A stretch of 64,000 nucleotides of DNA from Nostoc sp. PCC 7107 (GTDB lineage Bacteria > Cyanobacteriota > Cyanobacteriia > Cyanobacteriales > Nostocaceae): contig NC_019676.1 in the NCBI RefSeq assembly GCF_000316625.1, positions 331,501 to 395,500 of the forward strand. Direction: 5' to 3'. Position 1 is the stretch's first letter; each line of letters begins with the position of its first letter. The notes below the pieces were generated by a model. It was not told the DNA's origin and did not search any database. It worked only from the letters and a program-made list of their open reading frames with translations. Positions 36,866-46,080 of this stretch are shown piece by piece. The translations under genes were made by a program, and so were the position numbers.

Positions 36866-38794
36866 TTGTCAAAAGAAATATTGGTGTTAGTCAACAGATA
36901 TACCATGAGTGACTTAAGTCTACTGATGCTAGGCGTATTGACAGCCGGGCAAACATCTCCACCGTCTAATTTACCAGAGCAGCCTGTAATTCAGTTAGAA
37001 AAAGGGGTACAGCAGCTAACAGAAGAGAATTTATCTCCAATTTCTCCACCTGCTGAAATCACATCACCTGAATTCATACAGTCTGAAAGCACTTCGGATG
37101 CAATTGCTCCGGAAGTAAATAACAAGTATCAAAATTTACTTAATAAAATTCATAAAAATAATAGTTGGCAAAATTCCGCCAACCAAGAACTACCAGCAGA
37201 AACCACACCACAACTATCACCATCTGTGCAACTACAAATTTCTCCAGAATCTCCCGCCATACCAGAGTTTTCTGACACATCTGATTCAGATGAGCAGATG
37301 TCTCAAGTGACATCAGTATCACAACTAGATGATGTGCAGCCCACTGATTGGGCTTTTAGTGCTTTACAGTCTTTAGTTGAGCGCTATGGTTGTATAGCCG
37401 GAAAAAACGAGAATTATTTAGGTAACAGTGCTGTAAACCGTTATGAATTTGCCTATAGTTTAAATGTTTGTCTCAATCATATTCAGGAATTAATTAATAA
37501 AAATCAAGCTAATAGCGTTAGTCAAGCAGAATTAGACCAAATACAAAGATTACAGACTGAGTTTCAAACTGAATTACAGGAAGTAATACAACGTATTGAT
37601 GTTTTAGAAAATAAAAATGTTGAATTAAATTCTCATAAGTTTTCTACAACTACTAGACTATTTGGGCAAGCTATTTTTAGTCTTCAAGGAACAAATACGA
37701 CTAATGTTGATTTGTTTCCTAGAGATGGTGTGCCAGAGCGTCAAGGTAAGACAAGTCTCACTTTTACGGATAGCGTACAGTTAACCTTAGCAACTTCCTT
37801 CACGGGTAAAGATTTATTAATTACAGGGCTATCAGCAGGAAATTTAGGTTCTAATGCCTCGTTAGTTTCTCACAACATGGGGCGATTGAGTTTTGAGTCA
37901 AATACAGATAATCAAGTAGTTCTTAATGACTTATCTTATCGGTTTTTACTAGCAGATAATTTGGGAGTTGTGGTGGGTTCGGCTGGGGTGAATGCAGCTA
38001 CTACCTTTCGGGGAATTAACCCGTTAGAAGGTTCAGGAGATGGTGCAATTTCTCAGTTTGGTCAGCGTAACCCAATTTTGAATATTGGTAACGGTACTGG
38101 TGGTATCGGTTTTGACTGGGAAATTAGCGATCGCATCAGTTTGCAAGGTGTATATACTTCAGAAATTCCCAGTTTTCCTGGTAATAGCAATGCTGCTGGA
38201 TTTTTTGGTGGTAGATATAGCGCAGGCGCACAACTCACTGTCGCACCCACCGATAATTTAGATATCGGCATAGATTACATATATTCTCATTCCCCCAACG
38301 ATTTGCTCGGTACTGGTATTGGTGACGCGCAATTAATTTCACCATTTGCACCTAGTACAGCTTTTAATACTCATGCTGTTGGTGCTACGGTCGCCTGGCG
38401 TGTCAATGATAATTTGCAGTTAGGCGGTTGGGGTGGTTTTTCTTCATCTAAACCAGTAAATCTTGCTGGTAGTGTAGAAACTGCTAACTGGATGTTATTT
38501 GCTGCATTGCCTAATTTAGGTAGGGCTGGTAATTTGGGTGGTATTTTGGTTGGACAACCGCCAAAAATTACTTCGAGTAACTTACCCGATGGCTTCAATT
38601 TTCCTAACTTTTCCAATGGGGGAACGCCAGGAGGACGCAACGATACATCATTGCACGTCGAACTTTTTTATCGCGCCCAACTCAATGATCGTTTGTCTTT
38701 AACACCAGGCTTACTAGTTGTATTCAATCCCGATCATAATGCTGCTAACGATACTTTGATAGTAGGTGCATTGAGGGCGGCTTTCCGGTTTTGA
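36866..38794 (+). CDS. SLH-domain outer-membrane porin (OprB-like)
   Basis: 642 residues. After a weak N-terminal signal-like stretch comes a Pro/Ser/Glu-rich region, an SLH-type domain at about 155-205 (VQPTDWAFSALQSLVERYGC), a short coiled coil (SQAELDQIQRLQTEFQTELQ), and a beta-barrel domain of about 380 residues ending in the aromatic LRAAFRF typical of outer-membrane proteins. In cyanobacteria this family forms major solute or iron-permeable porins, with the SLH domain binding peptidoglycan-linked polymer. The TTG at 36866 is uncertain; ATG 36905 would remove 13 residues. Confidence 0.88.
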   Translation: MSKEILVLVNRYTMSDLSLLMLGVLTAGQTSPPSNLPEQPVIQLEKGVQQLTEENLSPISPPAEITSPEFIQSESTSDAIAPEVNNKYQNLLNKIHKNNSWQNSANQELPAETTPQLSPSVQLQISPESPAIPEFSDTSDSDEQMSQVTSVSQLDDVQPTDWAFSALQSLVERYGCIAGKNENYLGNSAVNRYEFAYSLNVCLNHIQELINKNQANSVSQAELDQIQRLQTEFQTELQEVIQRIDVLENKNVELNSHKFSTTTRLFGQAIFSLQGTNTTNVDLFPRDGVPERQGKTSLTFTDSVQLTLATSFTGKDLLITGLSAGNLGSNASLVSHNMGRLSFESNTDNQVVLNDLSYRFLLADNLGVVVGSAGVNAATTFRGINPLEGSGDGAISQFGQRNPILNIGNGTGGIGFDWEISDRISLQGVYTSEIPSFPGNSNAAGFFGGRYSAGAQLTVAPTDNLDIGIDYIYSHSPNDLLGTGIGDAQLISPFAPSTAFNTHAVGATVAWRVNDNLQLGGWGGFSSSKPVNLAGSVETANWMLFAALPNLGRAGNLGGILVGQPPKITSSNLPDGFNFPNFSNGGTPGGRNDTSLHVELFYRAQLNDRLSLTPGLLVVFNPDHNAANDTLIVGALRAAFRF

Positions 38795-38970
38795 TTCCGT
38801 AATCATGTAAATGTAATCACAGGGGGCGAAACCCCTACTCCGTGTTGCCTTACTACTCTTGACTGTCAGCAATCTTTCCGCGTCTGTAAGTTAGATTTTC
38901 GACTTTTTAATCACGCAGTAGATTCCTCTGCGTGTTGTTTTTCATGAGCAAATTAAGGAGCAAATTTTTC

Positions 38971-40020
38971 ATGCAATTCCAGTCATCAGCGACAAAGATA
39001 GGCTGTGCAGTTTTGGGTAGTAGTAGTTTAGCCGCAATGTTGATTGCTTTGGGAGGAAGTAGTGCTTCGGCTCAACTGATCATTCAAAGTACGGGTACAG
39101 TATCAGGTACCTTAGAACTGCCAAGTTTTAATCCGAATTTTAATAACTCCGTCACACGGATTGATACTGACTCTCAAGGAGTGTATCAACGTAACATAGG
39201 TTCTGCAAGTAAGCCCAATTATGTGCCTGTTTATAAGTCCGACTATGTGAAGGTACTAACACGCACTGATGGTAGTTTGCGTTATGTTGTTGACTTTAAG
39301 GGCATCCCTGTAATTTCCTTCAATGGTGTTTTGACTTCACCCGCGCTGTCTGGTGGTAAATTAACACCCTTTACTTATCAAGGAAAAATCCCTAACATTT
39401 CCTTTCAAGGTGTAGTTCAAGATGAGTTTGGCTTTGCCAAAGCTTACTACACTGGTGTTGTCACAGACCCAAAAACTGGACAGCAATATCAAGGTACTTT
39501 TCTATTGAATGGCCAAGGGCCAAGATATAGCGATCGCAATGGTGGTGAAAGTCCAACAGTTTTTGATTATAAGTCGGATATTCCCGGTACTACGCCAGAT
39601 CCCACCCCCTATGAGATGAAAAATACTCCTTTGGTGAGGTTGACAATTACCGTACCTGCTGATGCTACTCCGATTAATTCCGGTGGTGGGACTACTCCAA
39701 CTCCACCTGTTGTGAGTAATCCTTCTCCTTCCACACCAACTCCTTCTACACCTGTGCCTGTATCAGTAGATAGTGGTGCGATCGCTAAGGCTCCGATAAC
39801 ATCTAATCTTGGTGGAACATTTGCTCAATCTAGTCCATCACCCTCTAATGATTCTAATATGGAGTTCAGTAGTGGCTATTCTCTCAGCGCTAATCCCGTC
39901 AGTTTAGAAGTGTCTAGCGTCGAACCTAAGATTTGCGACCAAGAGTCCGTCAATTGTCGTCCACAAGTGACTGCGGCTAAACAAGCGATCGGCCCCCGCA
40001 GTCGAGTTTTGGTGCGTTAG
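38971..40020 (+). CDS. Secreted protein of unknown function with Pro/Thr-rich linker
   Basis: 349 residues from ATG 38971, chosen because an AAGGAG lies 10 bases upstream; in-frame ATGs at 38932 and 38944 would add residues before a normal signal peptide (IGCAVLGSSSLAAMLIALGG, cut near SASA-Q). The next 210 residues are beta-rich with repeated GxxxYxxG patterns. A Thr/Pro/Ser linker (SPSTPTPSTPVPVSV) and a polar tail with two cysteines (KICDQESVNCR) follow. The fold is not recognised. It may be extracellular or periplasmic. Confidence 0.7.
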   Translation: MQFQSSATKIGCAVLGSSSLAAMLIALGGSSASAQLIIQSTGTVSGTLELPSFNPNFNNSVTRIDTDSQGVYQRNIGSASKPNYVPVYKSDYVKVLTRTDGSLRYVVDFKGIPVISFNGVLTSPALSGGKLTPFTYQGKIPNISFQGVVQDEFGFAKAYYTGVVTDPKTGQQYQGTFLLNGQGPRYSDRNGGESPTVFDYKSDIPGTTPDPTPYEMKNTPLVRLTITVPADATPINSGGGTTPTPPVVSNPSPSTPTPSTPVPVSVDSGAIAKAPITSNLGGTFAQSSPSPSNDSNMEFSSGYSLSANPVSLEVSSVEPKICDQESVNCRPQVTAAKQAIGPRSRVLVR

Positions 40021-40429
40021 CTACTGAGAAACATCAAATTTTTAATTTTTCGGGAATTGCTCTAGTGCAGATTGTATCCAAGAAACGACTAAAAAAATAC
40101 GACCTCCTAGAGCAAAAATTATACTGGGAGTGTGAGTGGAAGTTTTGCCAGTCACTCTTCCAGATTTCTGTTAAATATATCCTTGATAATTTTCTGGTTA
40201 TACTAGTACGAAAAGTAGAAAGTATGAAGTATGAAATGATTAAGCCTGTATAGTCCGCTTAAGGTTTTTAGTGAGTACTATCTTTATCCACCCGATGTAG
40301 GCTTTTTACAGCCCGACAGAGCATACATAAAGTATCACAGCTAATTTTTGCCTAACTTATCAGTCCACCACAGAAGTTAAGACTAAAGAACGATATTAAA
40401 TCAATCACACATCTTGCAAGTGAGCATTT
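40021..40429. other. 408-bp intergenic stretch
   Basis: A 62-codon frame at 40065-40253 has an implausible composition and no ribosome-binding site. Nothing else is supported. Confidence 0.35.
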
Positions 40430-41101
40430 ATGAAAGGGGAATTGATTGAATTGATAGCCAGAGTTGTACAGGTCTTGCGAATCAACATGAATTGGATGAC
40501 TTGGAACCTGTTTTTGGCTTTTATACCTTTAGCTTTAAGTGTTTGGTTGTTCCGCACAAAACGGGGACGTTCTTGGGTTTGGTGGTTGGGATTTATCGTA
40601 TTCTATGCTTTTTTACCAAATGCGCCTTATCTATTAACCGATGTCATTCACCTAATTGACGATATTCGGACAATCCAATCAGTGTGGATGATTACTTTGG
40701 TATTAATTCCGGTTTATTTGCTGGTAATTTTTGCTGGCTTTGAAGCTTATGTTATATCTTTAATAAATTTAGGCTACTATTTACACCGCATTGGCAAAAG
40801 CCACTGGATTTTTAGGATTGAATTAATTACTCATGCTCTTTGTGCTGTTGGGATTTATTGGGGCAGATTTTTACGTTTCAACAGTTGGGATTTTATTACT
40901 CAACCGGATGCCTTATTGACTAAAGGTGTCGAGGAACTTTTGGGTAAACAGCCTTTAGTACTGATAACTATTACATTTGTGATTCTTCTCGGTTTGTATT
41001 GGATGATGAAACGAGTGAGTTTAGGTTTTGTGAATCCATCAGCACAAGGGATAGCAGTCCAGCCAAATTCGCCTAATACAGATACACCCAATGTGGGATA
41101 A
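40430..41101 (+). CDS. DUF1361-type integral membrane protein
   Basis: 223 residues with six to seven hydrophobic segments (LFLAFIPLALSVWLFR, WWLGFIVFYAFLPNAPYLLT, SVWMITLVLIPVYLLVIFAG, LITHALCAVGIYWGRFLRFN, PLVLITITFVILLGLYWMM). The FLPNAPYLLTDVIHL and YWGRFLRFNSWD signatures fit the DUF1361 family. Function unknown. A GGGG-type leader lies close to the ATG. No operon partner: the next gene starts about 150 bp on. Confidence 0.82.
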   Translation: MKGELIELIARVVQVLRINMNWMTWNLFLAFIPLALSVWLFRTKRGRSWVWWLGFIVFYAFLPNAPYLLTDVIHLIDDIRTIQSVWMITLVLIPVYLLVIFAGFEAYVISLINLGYYLHRIGKSHWIFRIELITHALCAVGIYWGRFLRFNSWDFITQPDALLTKGVEELLGKQPLVLITITFVILLGLYWMMKRVSLGFVNPSAQGIAVQPNSPNTDTPNVG

Positions 41102-41248
41102 ATGCAACTTCTTGCTCAAATTGTTGGTAGCAAGGTTTATGCTATGGAACTAGAAAAAATGCCAAGTCAGTTAGAAGTAGCAGGTATTTTCCGATATTGA
41201 TGGTTTTTGTAGTGTTGTATACAGTTGAACAAGCTACATACAATACTT

Positions 41249-42070
41249 ATGCTGAATAATCTTCGTGCTTTGTTGAGTCCATCTCTGATCGGTCTAGCTG
41301 TTTTTAGCCAGATGGCTGTATTTGCCCAGTCAAGTAGTGCAGAAACTATTACTGGGCAATTAGGTAATGTTAGTGCAGAAATAACTTATGACAAACCAGA
41401 GGAATATCAATATAAAAATGTCCGTTTGCAGATTAGCCGCGCAGGTAAAGTTGTTTTAGATCAAAAACTGCCCCAAGAAAGTGAATATGACCGACCTGTT
41501 GGCGGTATATACGAAAAAGAAGATAAGTTGCCCATACTAGATTTAGACGGTGACAAAGAACCAGAAGTAGTTACCGATTTCTTTACAGGCGGCGCACATT
41601 GTTGTACTTATTCTTTAATTTATCGCTACGACAAAAAATCCCAAAAATATACTCAAATTCGCCATGATTGGGGTAATGGGGCTTATCGACTCAAAGATTT
41701 AGATAAAGATGGTATCGTAGAACTTGAGAGTCAAGACGATCGCTTTGCTTACGCATTTACAGCTTATGCGGCTTCTGCCTATCCACTGCAAATTTGGCAA
41801 TATCGTCAAGGCAAAATGGTTGATGTGACTCGCCGCTATCCCAAGTTAATTTATAGCAATGCTTCTGAGTTATGGAAAACTTACACCGAGATTCGTCAAC
41901 AAGGTAATGACGGTAAAGGATTTTTAGCTGCATATTTGGCAGATAAGTATTTGCTGGGTCAGGGAGAAGATGGTTGGAAACGAGTCCGACAAGCTTATAC
42001 CAAAAGTGACCGCAACCAATATTTTGCTGATTTACGTAAGTTTTTCCGGGAAACTGGATATATTAAGTAA
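41249..42070 (+). CDS. Secreted protein, possible VCBS/FG-GAP-like
   Basis: 273 residues from ATG 41249; an earlier TTG at 41225 would add eight residues before the signal peptide (LLSPSLIGLAVFSQMAVFAQ). The middle section has DLDGDKEPEVVTDFFTGGAH and DLDKDGIVELESQDDRFAYA, two Asp-rich loops spaced like FG-GAP/EF-hand-type calcium sites, with a CC pair (HCCTY). The C-terminal 80 residues are helical and charged. Likely periplasmic; function unknown. Convergent with the PEP-synthase-like gene, 4 bp between the stops. Confidence 0.72.
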   Translation: MLNNLRALLSPSLIGLAVFSQMAVFAQSSSAETITGQLGNVSAEITYDKPEEYQYKNVRLQISRAGKVVLDQKLPQESEYDRPVGGIYEKEDKLPILDLDGDKEPEVVTDFFTGGAHCCTYSLIYRYDKKSQKYTQIRHDWGNGAYRLKDLDKDGIVELESQDDRFAYAFTAYAASAYPLQIWQYRQGKMVDVTRRYPKLIYSNASELWKTYTEIRQQGNDGKGFLAAYLADKYLLGQGEDGWKRVRQAYTKSDRNQYFADLRKFFRETGYIK

Positions 42071-42074
42071 GATT

Positions 42075-44411
42075 TTATGGCTGGCTGATGTGACGGCGTG
42101 CTGCTGCTAAGATTAACCGATGTTCAGCACGAGCGATCGCTTGATATGTCCGTTCTACTGCTTCCGGTTCTACAGAAATTGATGTGATACCCCATTCCAC
42201 TAGTTGGTCAATAATTTCGGGATATAATGCCGGTGCTTGACCACAGATGGAACAGGGGATTCCCTCATTTTTGGCCATTTGAATTAGTTGAGCGATCGCA
42301 CTCATCACCGCTGGATGGCGTTCATCAAATGTTTTTGTTAGCTGTCCTTCTTCTCGATCTACTCCTAGCAACAGTTGGGTGAGGTCATTTGTGCCGATGG
42401 AAATTCCCTGAACTCCAGCTTTGATATACTCTGGGAGTAAAAATAATACACTAGGTACTTCTGCCATCATCCACAATTGAAATTGTGATACCTGAGTTAA
42501 GCCAATTTGCTCAACTTTGTGGCGACAAAAGGTAAATTCAGCGACATTCCGCACAAAGGGTAACAAAAGCCGGAGATTGCTGTAGCCAGCTTTCTGCACA
42601 TTAAGTAAGGCTGTTAGTTCCAACTCAAAAACAGCGGGATTGCTGACATAACTCAATGTGCCGCGATCGCCCAGGATAGAATGTGGTGCAGATGGTGAAG
42701 TGTGAGTTAATGATGAAAACTCCGGGAATCGCCAATCAAGAGAGCGATAAAACACTGGTCGGGGTGTAAAAGCCCGCACAAAGTTGATAATTTGCTGTGT
42801 CCATATCTCCAACAGTTCAGCCCGACGACCACTCAACAGCCAATTATGAGGATGTTGCCCTTCGAGTATATTTAATAACATTAATTCTGAGCGTAACAAT
42901 CCCACACCATCGACAGGTAAGTTTTGCGATCGCTCGATTAAGCTAGGCTGACTCAGGTTTACCAATAGTTGAGTAGCAATGATGGGTAAATGAGGGCTAA
43001 CAAGGGGATGGTTTGATGAAAAAGCAGAGATAGGGGAATTAATTTCTTGATTTTCTCCATTTCCGGCTTTACTTTCTCTCAGGCGATAAACTTCTCCTCT
43101 GTCGCCATCTACCAGCAATTGTTCTCCGGTTTGAATTAAGACTGTAGCATCTTTGGCGCTAACAACTGCGGGAATACCCAATTCTCTCGATAAAATCGCT
43201 GCATGGCTAGTCAATCCCCCTTGTACTGTAACAATCGCCACAACTTTGTGCATCAAAGTTAACCAATCAGGTGCGATCGCTGGGACGACGAGAATGACTC
43301 CTTGGGGTATTTGCTCAGGTTTTTGTAGCGAATTAATCACATAAGCACTAGCTGTTACCCTTCCTGTGGCTGCGCCTAGCCCTTTGATTAACTGTAAATT
43401 GGGAATTGCCGATAGGGGAGTGTTAACCTCTGTAATATGGATTTGAGACACTGAATCTGCTGCTGCAATACTCCACTGGAAAGTAAAACTGTTACCCAGT
43501 TCACTGACTAGTTGATTCCCCAAAGCTATGACTTGTTGCAAATTTTGTTCTGGTAGCGCATATTGTTTTTGTGCTTCTTCTGGTAGTAAATTAGCAATTA
43601 GACCAGTATTTTCATCAATGATTGCTGACTGGATTGGTGCTTGCTCGGCTGCTGTTGTACCATCATCAAGACGATAAGCCAGTATCTTATTACCCAAATG
43701 TCGTTCTAAGACAATACCTGTTTCTTGCTGGATGTAGTATAAATCTGGCAAAACTTCACCCCTGGTAAGTGCTACACTTAGTCCCCAAGTTGCTTCAATT
43801 GTCCACCCAGCAGAATTAGCCTGAAGTGAGCCACTGGCGATCGCATTTTGTATTGGTTGGACTAACACAGCCAAATTCACATTTTGCAGATCAATTCCCA
43901 TGCGTTGCCAATACAGTAAACTTCTAGCGCGAAATAACTGACTCCAGATGCGCTTTAATCCTACAGCGATCGCCTCCTCATCACAATAACAAAAGCTTGC
44001 CTCCAACAACCCAGATGTATTTCCTACCCCTTGTGCAGTATCCCCAACTGACAATGTTGGTTGCAAAATCAAATATTTAGCCTGCCATTCTCTCGTCGCT
44101 GCTAAAATTGTCCTCACCCACTGTGGCGGTACAGTTGCACCTACTATTTCTTGGCGCAAGCGACTAGCTACCAGCTGAAGCTGTCGCCAATTAGCTACAT
44201 CTAAATGCAATGAAGAATCTGGTAAGTCTGCAACTAAGGACTCTGAACTGTTGATAGTTTCTAAAAATTGCCGCAAAACTTCTGCTGAAACCACAAAACC
44301 AGGTACTACAGGGTAGCCACGCTGCATGATTCTGCTTAAGTAAAATGCTTTGTCACCTACTTTGGTGCGGTCTTGTAGTTTAATTTGGTCAAGCCAGTAG
44401 ACTTTTTCCAC
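42075..44411 (-). CDS. Phosphoenolpyruvate synthase-like enzyme
   Basis: 778 residues, near the 792 of E. coli PpsA. N-terminal ATP-binding domain (VGDKAFYLSRIMQRGYPVVP), swivelling phosphohistidine domain with the catalytic His in GGLTSHAAILSRELGIPAVV, and C-terminal PEP/pyruvate barrel (GVGLLRSELMLL, GISIGTNDLTQLLLGVDREE, CSICGQAPALYPE). The reaction expected is pyruvate plus ATP to PEP, AMP and phosphate. Sequence between the swivel and barrel is more diverged than in standard PpsA, so it may be a PEP-utilising relative with another substrate. Confidence 0.85.
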   Translation of the reverse strand: MEKVYWLDQIKLQDRTKVGDKAFYLSRIMQRGYPVVPGFVVSAEVLRQFLETINSSESLVADLPDSSLHLDVANWRQLQLVASRLRQEIVGATVPPQWVRTILAATREWQAKYLILQPTLSVGDTAQGVGNTSGLLEASFCYCDEEAIAVGLKRIWSQLFRARSLLYWQRMGIDLQNVNLAVLVQPIQNAIASGSLQANSAGWTIEATWGLSVALTRGEVLPDLYYIQQETGIVLERHLGNKILAYRLDDGTTAAEQAPIQSAIIDENTGLIANLLPEEAQKQYALPEQNLQQVIALGNQLVSELGNSFTFQWSIAAADSVSQIHITEVNTPLSAIPNLQLIKGLGAATGRVTASAYVINSLQKPEQIPQGVILVVPAIAPDWLTLMHKVVAIVTVQGGLTSHAAILSRELGIPAVVSAKDATVLIQTGEQLLVDGDRGEVYRLRESKAGNGENQEINSPISAFSSNHPLVSPHLPIIATQLLVNLSQPSLIERSQNLPVDGVGLLRSELMLLNILEGQHPHNWLLSGRRAELLEIWTQQIINFVRAFTPRPVFYRSLDWRFPEFSSLTHTSPSAPHSILGDRGTLSYVSNPAVFELELTALLNVQKAGYSNLRLLLPFVRNVAEFTFCRHKVEQIGLTQVSQFQLWMMAEVPSVLFLLPEYIKAGVQGISIGTNDLTQLLLGVDREEGQLTKTFDERHPAVMSAIAQLIQMAKNEGIPCSICGQAPALYPEIIDQLVEWGITSISVEPEAVERTYQAIARAEHRLILAAARRHISQP

Positions 44412-45120
44412 TCACGTTATTTTTTATTAGTTGTCAATTTGCTACTACAGGCTTTTTCTCTCGGCCAATATTTTCAGGCTATTGACTAAATTATCTGCCG
44501 AGAGAAGTTCTTGCTTGTCTATTATTTAAGATTCGTTTGACTTAGTTAAGAGTTAATTTTTTATTCCACGATGTCTGGTAATAATCTCACCCCTTGGCTA
44601 ATTGATATTTCTGTTGCAATAGTCATAGATAAAACTCTAGACAGGTATATAGCCTTCAAGTATTGAGTTTATGACTAAACTTAGCAGTTTGAGTTAAAAT
44701 TATACTTACTAATCAGTTTTAACACTCAAATAGCTAGTCCATCAGTTTGAAAGTTATGTAGTTAGTGCAGATCATTAATATTGCCATAAATTTTCATCCA
44801 AATTCCATATCATCTGCCTAAATATAGAACTACACTGAATACATCTGATTATCCAAAATTATCATGATTGGCTGGTAATCAATCATTGTCTTTAAATTCT
44901 CCAGAACATCTGGCCTTTTAGTGAAATTAATCAAACTAAGCCAGAATATTTTTCCCCAATAATTTATACTCAGCGCTGTTGCTTGATAGCAATACCCATC
45001 AAGTTGGGACACAGAAATAGTACCAAATATCTTTTACTCAACTCTAATTACCAGCAGCAATGGCGTTATTTTTAAGTTAGAGTAACATATATTACTTTAT
45101 ATATATATCTAAAAACAGAA
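44412..45120. other. 709-bp gene-free stretch
   Basis: AT-rich, no credible frame (a 60-codon minus-strand frame at 44830-45012 looks random). The last 40 bp form a TATATATAT run directly before the MgtC-like gene, perhaps part of its promoter. Confidence 0.35.
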
Positions 45121-45576
45121 TTGTTAAATACTTACTACTTTCCACCAAATGATTGGCTGAATACTCTTTTTAGACTTTGCCTAGCTTTACTGTTAGGCGC
45201 AGTTATTGGGATAGAACGTCAAATTAGACGTAAGCCAGCAGGTTTAAGAACGCACACATTGGTTAGTTTGGGTTCAGCCTTGTTCACTCTTATACCTTTG
45301 CAAACAGGTATGTTAGGGGCCAGTCCTGATGCTCTGAGTCGGGTAATTCAAGGTATCGCCGCAGGTGTAGGATTTCTTGGGGCTGGAGAAATTTTTCGAG
45401 AATCTTCCCAAAAATCACAGCAACTTGAAGTTCACGGACTGACATCAGCCGCAGCGATTTGGGTTTCAGCCGCATTAGGAATTGCTGCTGGGTGTGGTTT
45501 ATGGCAATTGGGATTAATAGCTGCTTTATTGACAATTTTAGTGCTGAATCTGTTTAAGAAATTAGAAAATAGTTAA
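45121..45576 (+). CDS. MgtC/SapB family membrane protein
   Basis: 151 residues from a TTG start. The family N-terminal signature is clear: RLCLALLLGAVIGIERQIRR followed by KPAGLRTHTLVSLGSALFTL. Then come helices GIAAGVGFLGAGEIFRE and LTSAAAIWVSAALGIAAGCG. It is the short membrane-only form, without the C-terminal ACT-like domain of MgtC virulence proteins. Role in magnesium or acid stress is inferred from the family only. No ATG is available near the N-terminus. Confidence 0.88.
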   Translation: MLNTYYFPPNDWLNTLFRLCLALLLGAVIGIERQIRRKPAGLRTHTLVSLGSALFTLIPLQTGMLGASPDALSRVIQGIAAGVGFLGAGEIFRESSQKSQQLEVHGLTSAAAIWVSAALGIAAGCGLWQLGLIAALLTILVLNLFKKLENS

Positions 45577-45588
45577 GTTTGCACTGGG

Positions 45589-46032
45589 TCATTTATTAAA
45601 TAAGGCTAATGCTTGAGTAAAAATTTCTTCTTCGGCTCTAGTTTCTAAGATTAATTTAACTAAATATATAAATTCCCAATCTGTTTGGTTATCAGTTTCA
45701 ATAGTTTTACTAGCTGCGTAAAAACTCACATCATCAGTACACAACTCATTAGTATTACCTGTTTGTAATTCTGGTCTTCTGATATCCCATGAGACTGTTT
45801 TACCACGCAAGGTAAATTGAAACCAGATTATTTTTTCATACTCAAATTCAAAAAAAACATCAAAATAAGGTTCTTCACCTTGCAACCAAATTTTTTTATA
45901 GCCCTCTTTCCGTCTTTGTTTTAAGAACTTTTGCTCAATTGCTCGTAGTGATGCACCTAATGATGCGATTTCCTGTGGCTCTAATTTGTGATTAGTTTTT
46001 TGCATAATTGAAATGTCATTGTCATTTGCCAC
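45589..46032 (-). CDS. Hypothetical protein
   Basis: 147 residues as drawn. The first nine codons lie in a repeat arm (AAATGACAATGACATT), so translation from Met10 at 46005 (MQKTNHKLEP) is possible. The protein is charged, alpha/beta, with EEPYFDVFFEFEYEKIIWFQ and TVSWDIRRPELQTG in the middle and a helical end (IYLVKLILETRAEEEIFTQA). No family recognised. It is on the same strand as recF, 48 bp downstream, with a long inverted repeat between the two. Confidence 0.65.
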   Translation of the reverse strand: MANDNDISIMQKTNHKLEPQEIASLGASLRAIEQKFLKQRRKEGYKKIWLQGEEPYFDVFFEFEYEKIIWFQFTLRGKTVSWDIRRPELQTGNTNELCTDDVSFYAASKTIETDNQTDWEFIYLVKLILETRAEEEIFTQALALFNK

Positions 46033-46034
46033 TT

Positions 46035-46080
46035 GTCAATAGTCATTCGTCAATTCTCACAATGACAAATGACTATTGAC
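46035..46080. repeat. Inverted repeat between recF and its downstream gene
   Basis: A 13-bp perfect stem (GTCAATAGTCATT) plus four more pairs around an 8-base loop; its arm touches the recF stop codon. The word TGACAAATGACTATTGAC also occurs at about 4895, so it is a dispersed repeat used as an end hairpin. Confidence 0.55.

Noticed and set aside
40065-40253. 62-codon frame between the secreted protein and the DUF1361 gene
   Set aside because: No ribosome-binding site and composition typical of AT-rich non-coding DNA.
41102-41200. 32-codon frame directly after the DUF1361 stop
   Set aside because: Starts at the base after the stop codon, which could mean coupling, but it is too short and featureless to claim.
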